Of a stretch of DNA of 64,000 bases, positions 59,969-64,000 are shown one piece after another; positions within the stretch are counted from its first letter, which is position 1; every line of letters starts with the position of its first letter. Source of the DNA: Vulcanimicrobium sp050010375 (GTDB taxonomy: Bacteria > Vulcanimicrobiota > Vulcanimicrobiia > Vulcanimicrobiales > Vulcanimicrobiaceae); contig JBEKLD010000004.1 in the NCBI GenBank assembly GCA_050010375.1, positions 3,647-67,646 of the forward strand, in the 5' to 3' direction. Made by a program: the position numbers and the translations under genes. The notes beneath the pieces were generated by a model. That model searched no databases. It was not told the DNA's origin and was given only the letters and a program-made list of their open reading frames with translations.

Positions 59969-61486
59969 TCAGGCGTACTCCTGGAGACCCGCCGGCTCGA
60001 CGACGGCCTGAATCTCCTCGGGGTTCGACTTCCAGAAGCCGTAGCTGAAAAAGAAGACGAGCCCGACGACCAGCGCCAGCGCGAACCAGGTCCAGGTCGT
60101 GCGCGAGAGCCCGAAGACGGCTAAGAACACCGAAAAGACGATCCCCAGGATCGGGAAGAGTGGGACGAACGGCACCTTGAAGGTGCGCGGGATATTCGGC
60201 TTGCGCGCCCGCAGGTAGAGCACGCCCGCGCAGACGACCGCGAACGCGCTCAGCGTCCCGATGTTGACCAGGTTCAGCAGTTCGTTGAGCGGGACGATCA
60301 GCGCCAGAATCGCGACCGCGACGCCGGTGATCACGGTCGTCACGACCGGCGTCTTGAACCGTGGGTTGATCTTCGAGACCGCGGGTGGGAGCATCTTGTC
60401 GCGCGACATCACGTAGAAGATTCGCGACTGGCCGAGCAGCGAGGTGAGCGCGACGCTGGTGGTGCCGGCCAGCACGCCGATCGTGATGATCCAGCTCAGC
60501 ACCGGCAGGTGGAGCGGCGCGAGCGCGGCGACCAGTGGGTCCTTCTCCTGCACCTGCGACCACGGGACGGCGCCGAGCAGGACGATCGCGGTCGCGCAGT
60601 ACAGGATCGTCCCGATCGCCAGCGCCCCGATCACGCCGACCGGGATGTCGATCTGCGGGCGCTTGCACTCCTCGGCCGTCGTGGTCGACGCGTCGAAACC
60701 GATGTAGCTGAAGAACACGAAGGCCGCGATCGGGATGATCCCGTAGGGCTGCGACGATTCGACCGTCCCGCCGAACGGGACCAGCGCGCCCCAGCCGTGC
60801 GGGGTGAACTGGTGCAAGTTCGCCGCGTGGAACAGGAACGCGCCGGCGACGATGAAGACCAGCAGCGCCGAGATCTTCAGCACCACGAAGAGGTTGTTGG
60901 CGCTGGCCGACTCGCGGATCCCGATTGCGAGCAAGCCGCTCAGCGCCAGCACGAAGAGCGCGCTGACGACGTCGCACTGCGAGTGCGCGAGGTCGTAACT
61001 GCTCGGCAACCACCACGGACCGGTGATCGCCAAGTTCGAGGTCTGCGCCCAGCCCGGCAGCACGAGCCCGGCGCCGCGGAACAGGTCCTGGATCGCGGCC
61101 GAAAACTGCTGCGCGACCGGCGCCGCGCTGATGCCGTACTCGAAGATCAGCGCGAAACCGATGATCCAGGCGAACAGCTTGCCCATCGTCGCGTAGGCGT
61201 AGGTGTATGCGCTGCCGGCGACGGGGACCATCGCGCCCAGCTCGGCGTAGCAGAGCGCGGCGAAGAACGAGGTGAGGCCGGCCAACAGGTACGAGACGAT
61301 GACCGCCGGGCCGGCGCCCTTGACGCCGGTCCCGATGGTGGTGAAGATCCCGCCGCCGATCATCGACCCGAGGCCGATCGCGATCAGGTCTTTGCCGGTC
61401 AGCGCGCGGCGGAGCGTCTTGTTCTTGCTCTGCTCGCGCAGTTTCTCGACCGAGCTGGTGGCGAAGAGCCGCGCGGCGAACGACAT
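59969..61486 (-). CDS. APC-superfamily amino-acid permease
   Basis: Twelve- to fourteen-helix transporter of 505 residues. The N-terminal helix 1 motif LIAIGLGSMIGGGIFTTIG and the helix 3 region GAGPAVIVSYLLAGL match the cationic-amino-acid transporter group; FAYIGFDA-like FFSYIGFDASTTTAEE is in the middle. The substrate cannot be fixed from sequence. Neighbours are DUF2277 downstream and an aldolase-like gene 42 bases upstream, with no pathway in common. Confidence 0.92.
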   Translation of the reverse strand: MSFAARLFATSSVEKLREQSKNKTLRRALTGKDLIAIGLGSMIGGGIFTTIGTGVKGAGPAVIVSYLLAGLTSFFAALCYAELGAMVPVAGSAYTYAYATMGKLFAWIIGFALIFEYGISAAPVAQQFSAAIQDLFRGAGLVLPGWAQTSNLAITGPWWLPSSYDLAHSQCDVVSALFVLALSGLLAIGIRESASANNLFVVLKISALLVFIVAGAFLFHAANLHQFTPHGWGALVPFGGTVESSQPYGIIPIAAFVFFSYIGFDASTTTAEECKRPQIDIPVGVIGALAIGTILYCATAIVLLGAVPWSQVQEKDPLVAALAPLHLPVLSWIITIGVLAGTTSVALTSLLGQSRIFYVMSRDKMLPPAVSKINPRFKTPVVTTVITGVAVAILALIVPLNELLNLVNIGTLSAFAVVCAGVLYLRARKPNIPRTFKVPFVPLFPILGIVFSVFLAVFGLSRTTWTWFALALVVGLVFFFSYGFWKSNPEEIQAVVEPAGLQEYA

Positions 61487-61528
61487 CCCCGAGGGGCTTC
61501 GAAGGCGCCGGCCGTCCCCCTCCGGCCC

Positions 61529-62566
61529 TTAGGCCGCGCGCGAGGACGCGAGCGCCGCGCGCGGCTGCTCGAGCTTCGCGGTATACGCGCCGCAGGCCGC
61601 CGCGCTCGCACAGGCCGCGCGATGGACGAAGATCCGCTGCGCGTCGGCCAGACGTTCCGCGCGTCCGAGCCACGCGTCGAGCGCCACCCGGCGCAGCGTC
61701 GACCCGTACGAGAACGTCAACGGCCACGGCCGGCGGCGCGGCATCGCGCGGTTGTGCGCGCAGAGCCGTTCGGCGGCCAACGCCGGCTCCTGCCCGTCGA
61801 CGAGGAACGCGATCCCGGCGACCGCGACCGGAACCGTCGCGCCGAGGACGCGCAGCGTCTGCGCGACGATCTCGCCCGTCGCGGCCGGTTCGCCGGCGGA
61901 GCGGCCCGGCACGATCATCGTCGGCGCGAGCACCAGGGCGCCGAGGTCGACCTGGGAGCGCGCCAGTTCCGCGATCAGCCGGCGCAGGATGCGTTCGGTC
62001 GCGTGCGCGGCGGCGGCGAGGTCGTGCGCGCCGTCGTCCGACAGCTCGATCTCGAGCACCGGCACGATCCCGTGCTCTTGGCACAGCGTCGCGCAGCGCG
62101 CGAGCGCCTGCGCGTTGGCCGCGATCGCACGGTCCGAGGGGCCGGCGCGGAAGCATGCGCGCCAGGTCGCGCAGCCCACGCCGAGCGACGCATACTCGGT
62201 CAGCCGGCGACGCAGCCCGTCGAGCCCTTCGGTCACCAGCTCGTCGCCGCTGGCGGCCAACGGCGCGCAGCCGCCGTCGAGCGCGACGCCCGGCACGATG
62301 CCGCGTTCGCGCAAGCTGCCCACGACGCTGCAGCCGCGCGCGGTCGTGCCGCGGATCGACTCGTCGGAGAGGATCGCTCCGCCCGCGTAGCGTTCGAGGC
62401 TCGGCGCCTCGACCACCAGGTCGCGCCAGGCGCGCCGCAGCTCGGCCGTATCGGGCAACTCCAAGAGTGCGAAGCGGTGGCTGCGCGCCGGCTCGTCGAG
62501 CGCGATCAGACCGCGACCGCCGGCGACGAGTGCCGCCGCGACCCCGGTCAGGCGTTCCGCGATCAT
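61529..62566 (-). CDS. Class I fructose-bisphosphate aldolase homologue lacking the catalytic lysines
   Basis: Protein of 345 residues that aligns throughout with class I FBP aldolase: ALDEP (Asp24), GLDGLRRRLTEYASLGVGCATWR, LCQEHGIVPVLEIEL (Glu172, Glu174), VPVAVAGIAFL and PLTFSYGSTL. The Schiff-base lysine (K229 of muscle aldolase) is Ala214 in LVLAPTMIVPG, K146 is Thr134, and K107 is Ala95; R148 (here Arg136) and the two Glu are kept. Normal aldolase chemistry is therefore unlikely. The stop/start overlap with the unknown gene upstream suggests a working pair. Confidence 0.88.
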   Translation of the reverse strand: MIAERLTGVAAALVAGGRGLIALDEPARSHRFALLELPDTAELRRAWRDLVVEAPSLERYAGGAILSDESIRGTTARGCSVVGSLRERGIVPGVALDGGCAPLAASGDELVTEGLDGLRRRLTEYASLGVGCATWRACFRAGPSDRAIAANAQALARCATLCQEHGIVPVLEIELSDDGAHDLAAAAHATERILRRLIAELARSQVDLGALVLAPTMIVPGRSAGEPAATGEIVAQTLRVLGATVPVAVAGIAFLVDGQEPALAAERLCAHNRAMPRRRPWPLTFSYGSTLRRVALDAWLGRAERLADAQRIFVHRAACASAAACGAYTAKLEQPRAALASSRAA

Positions 62567-62979
62567 GCCACCACCGCCTCGGTCAAGCGCGCCGCGGCCG
62601 CCCGGACCCGCTCCGTGATGAATCGCTCGGCGTCACGCGCGCCGACCACCGCGCCGTCTCGTCCGACGATCCAGATCCCGTCGTCGAAGCGCACCCGAAA
62701 CTGCGCGTGGCGCGCCTGCGCCGCGACCAGTTCGCCTTCGAGCCAGACGCTCACGTCGCACTGGGCGCGCAGCGCGCGCGTGGCGAGGGCGGAGGTCCCG
62801 TAGACGACCACGACGTCCGCCGGCGCGAGCACGGCGCCCGCGTACGCTTCGCGGTCGTCGTCGGCGCAGCGGGCGACGACGCTCCGGTCACGCAAGCCGG
62901 CCACCAAGCCGGCCGCGAACACTTTCGTCTGTTCGAGGACGTCGCCGCCGACGGCGACGACGATCGGTCGTGCATTCAC
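62563..62979 (-). CDS. Hypothetical protein coupled to the aldolase homologue
   Basis: Protein of 138 residues, predicted alpha/beta: an initial strand-turn IVVAVGGDVLEQTKVF, a strand VVVVYGTSALATRAL, another DVSVWLEGELVAAQ and a C-terminal helix. It looks like half of a Rossmann-like or P-loop-lacking fold, but I do not recognise a family. GTG start at 62979; its end overlaps the aldolase-like start as ATGA, so the proteins are made together. Located upstream of the TetR gene's terminator. Confidence 0.68.
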   Translation of the reverse strand: MNARPIVVAVGGDVLEQTKVFAAGLVAGLRDRSVVARCADDDREAYAGAVLAPADVVVVYGTSALATRALRAQCDVSVWLEGELVAAQARHAQFRVRFDDGIWIVGRDGAVVGARDAERFITERVRAAAARLTEAVVA

Positions 62980-63031
62980 ACCCCGACGCTACCCTGCCGG
63001 CGCCGCCGGCGTCTCGGGACGGCGCGCAAAA

Positions 63032-63047
63032 GGGCCCGATCGGGCCC
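63032..63047 (-). terminator. Intrinsic terminator after the TetR gene
   Basis: GGGCCCGATCGGGCCC is a perfect 16-base palindrome (stem GGGCCC, loop GATC) followed on the minus strand by TTTTGCGC, 70 bases past the TetR stop. It separates the regulator from the hypothetical gene downstream. Confidence 0.65.
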
Positions 63048-63117
63048 CAAGATGCGCGGAAAGCGACGCAGCGATGTTGCCTTTCGAGGCCGCGGACGCT
63101 CGGGACGGTAAGCGAAG

Positions 63118-63738
63118 CTAGCCCCCTAGCCGAGCGCGGATTGCGCATCGCGCCCGGTCGAGTGCGGTACGATCTCCATGCAGGATGAACGCGGTGTTCG
63201 CTGCGATTAAATGAGCGTTGCACTCGAACGCGATTTGCGAAGCCGGCGCATCATCGAGCAGTCCGGCCGCTTGCGCCTCAGCGACGTTGCGCTCGAGAAG
63301 CTGCATCCACTGACGCTGATACTTCGCGATGCGCTCGCGAACCGGACCCGGTCGCGCGCCGACCTGCGCCGCGGCCACCGCGAAGAAACAGCCGCCCGGA
63401 AAAACCAACCGCTCGACGTACGACAAAAACCGCTCGCAGAGTTGCTCGATCCGCTCGCGTGGGACCGGGGCAGCTTCCGCTGGCGCGATGATTTCGCGCA
63501 CGAATATTTCGAGCGCCGCCTCGATGGTCGCGAGCTGCAGCCTTTCCTTCGAGCGGAAGTGCGCGAAGAGCCCGCTCTTGCTGACCCCCGATTCCTCGGC
63601 CAGCCGCCCGATCGAGAGCCGCTCCAGACCCTCGACGGTCGCGAGCCGCACCGCCGTCTCGAGGATCGCCCGCCGGGTGCGTTCCCCATCGGATCGGGTC
63701 CGTCGCTCCGGGGCGCCGTCTCCGGGATTTTTCGCCAT
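63118..63738 (-). CDS. TetR-family transcriptional regulator
   Basis: Regulator of 206 residues. The N-terminal helix-turn-helix contains RRAILETAVRLATVEGLERLSIGRLAEESGVSKSGLFAHFRSKERL, a classic TetR head, followed by an all-helical ligand domain with FPGGCFFAVAAAQVGARPG, the pattern of the C-terminal group that senses small acyl or oxidant-related ligands. The ATG at 63738 is used; TTG at 63750 is an alternative. It is divergent from a gene beginning at 63811 and probably represses it and itself through the operators between them. Confidence 0.92.
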   Translation of the reverse strand: MAKNPGDGAPERRTRSDGERTRRAILETAVRLATVEGLERLSIGRLAEESGVSKSGLFAHFRSKERLQLATIEAALEIFVREIIAPAEAAPVPRERIEQLCERFLSYVERLVFPGGCFFAVAAAQVGARPGPVRERIAKYQRQWMQLLERNVAEAQAAGLLDDAPASQIAFECNAHLIAANTAFILHGDRTALDRARCAIRARLGG

Positions 63739-63743
63739 GCTAC

Positions 63744-63795
63744 TTGACAAGATAGCACGAACGGTCGTATTTGTTAAGAGCGAACGATCGTGCTA
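63744..63795 (+). promoter_or_regulatory. TTGACA promoter with paired TetR-type operators
   Basis: Consensus -35 TTGACA at 63744-63749 with a TATTTG -10 at about 63768. Two direct copies of CGAACG(G/A)TCGT at 63758 and 63781, 23 bases apart, straddle the -10, and TAGCACGA (63753-63760) mirrors TCGTGCTA (63788-63795). ACGATCGT at 63784-63791 is itself palindromic. The arrangement fits cooperative binding of the TetR product. Confidence 0.68.
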
Positions 63796-63810
63796 ACTCG
63801 GGAGGTGCCC

Positions 63811-64000
63811 ATGATTGCCAAGGCTTCCCTCGTCGCCGGCCGCCAAGCCCCGCTGCGGCACGCCTACCTCGAAGATCCGCAACGTGCCCTCAGCGTGAAG
63901 TGGGCCGCAACAACAGCCGGCGCAGGCGCTGATGCGTTCCACTCCGTGGTCGAGATCGGCAAAGGCTACGGAGTCTCACAACGCCTCGGGATCGATCACA
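63811..64000 (+). CDS. Partial gene, OsmC-like N-terminal region
   Basis: ATG at 63811 with GGGAGGTG six bases upstream opens a frame of 63 codons running off the window edge. The visible part (RALSVKWAATT, then FHSVVEIGKGYGVSQRLGIDH) resembles the beginning of some OsmC-like peroxide-resistance proteins, but too little is present to be sure. It is divergent from the TetR gene and lies directly behind the TTGACA promoter, so it is the likely regulated target. Confidence 0.5.
   Translation, partial: MIAKASLVAGRQAPLRHAYLEDPQRALSVKWAATTAGAGADAFHSVVEIGKGYGVSQRLGIDH

Noticed and set aside
60509..62803. 764-residue plus-strand frame opposite the permease and aldolase homologue
   Set aside because: Antisense shadow with Arg/Asp/Gln-rich composition and no domains.
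1..64000. CRISPR arrays, tRNA or rRNA genes, insertion sequences, prophage
   Set aside because: No regularly spaced direct repeats, cloverleaf-like T-arm sequences, rRNA segments, transposase or integrase motifs were found by eye. A covariance-model scan would be needed to exclude a small RNA.

Overview
This window is high-GC (roughly 67-70%), densely coding bacterial chromosome with no rRNA, tRNA, CRISPR array, prophage or insertion sequence that I can recognise. A TonB-dependent-receptor-like outer membrane protein points to a diderm cell. The sedolisin (S53) and subtilisin (S8) secreted lipoprotein proteases, the archaeal/eukaryotic-type prolyl-tRNA synthetase and many lineage-specific secreted proteins would suit a poorly cultured phylum such as Candidatus Eremiobacterota (WPS-2). 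That placement is an inference from gene content, not a database result. Start codons are often GTG or TTG (one gene appears to use CTG), and neighbouring genes repeatedly overlap by 1 or 4 bases (ATGA, GTGA, TGATG), so much of the window is organised as translationally coupled operons.

Layout. 1-7.5 kb (minus): yqeY, then nfeD-like, floA, a small membrane protein, phoH, ybeY, a TPR protein, dgkA and a truncated CNNM/CBS protein, i.e. membrane-domain and RNA-maturation housekeeping. 7.5-13.6 kb (minus): a TonB-receptor-like protein, a PhyH-type dioxygenase, rpsU, a HIT protein and a copper-amine-oxidase-N-like stalk protein. 13.6-18.2 kb (minus): a purine-nucleoside salvage block (TsgA-like MFS transporter, nucleosidase/phosphorylase-fold enzyme, cytoplasmic adenosine deaminase, exported adenosine deaminase). 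18.2-22.5 kb (minus): pyrG followed by three glycosyltransferases. 22.7-26.4 kb (minus): rpmE, prfA, a MaoC protein, a quinone-oxidoreductase-like protein and prmC. 26.5-29.9 kb (minus): an S53 protease lipoprotein coupled to an unknown lipoprotein.

30.1-39.0 kb (plus): metY with its CoA-binding companion, then an unusual LuxE-like / ketopantoate-reductase-like / LuxC-like block, a toxin-antitoxin pair of the Doc/Fic class, and a class III aminotransferase coupled to a Gfo/Idh oxidoreductase. 39.1-43.3 kb (minus): two tandem S8 protease lipoproteins. 43.5-48.5 kb (minus): a tightly coupled operon of a lipoamide-dehydrogenase-like flavoprotein, a standalone NAD-synthetase glutaminase, nadE, a siroheme-synthase N-domain protein and cinA. 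48.6-53.8 kb (plus): a PIG-V-like mannosyltransferase, GtrA, an ArnT-like glycosyltransferase and an aldehyde dehydrogenase. 53.8-58.6 kb (minus): proS, a secreted protein, an M16 protease, an Amj-like membrane protein, a TPR lipoprotein and a candidate 30-residue peptide. 58.7-64 kb: PduO-type adenosyltransferase (plus), then on minus a small hypothetical, DUF2277, an amino-acid permease, an aldolase-like protein without its catalytic lysines, an unknown partner and a TetR regulator, which is divergent from a partial OsmC-like gene behind a TTGACA promoter with paired operators.

The most unusual items are the LuxE/LuxC-type block without luciferase genes, the lysine-less class I aldolase homologue with its coupled unknown gene, the Fic/Doc toxin whose motif histidine is glutamine, and the split glutamine-dependent NAD synthetase placed in one operon with cinA.
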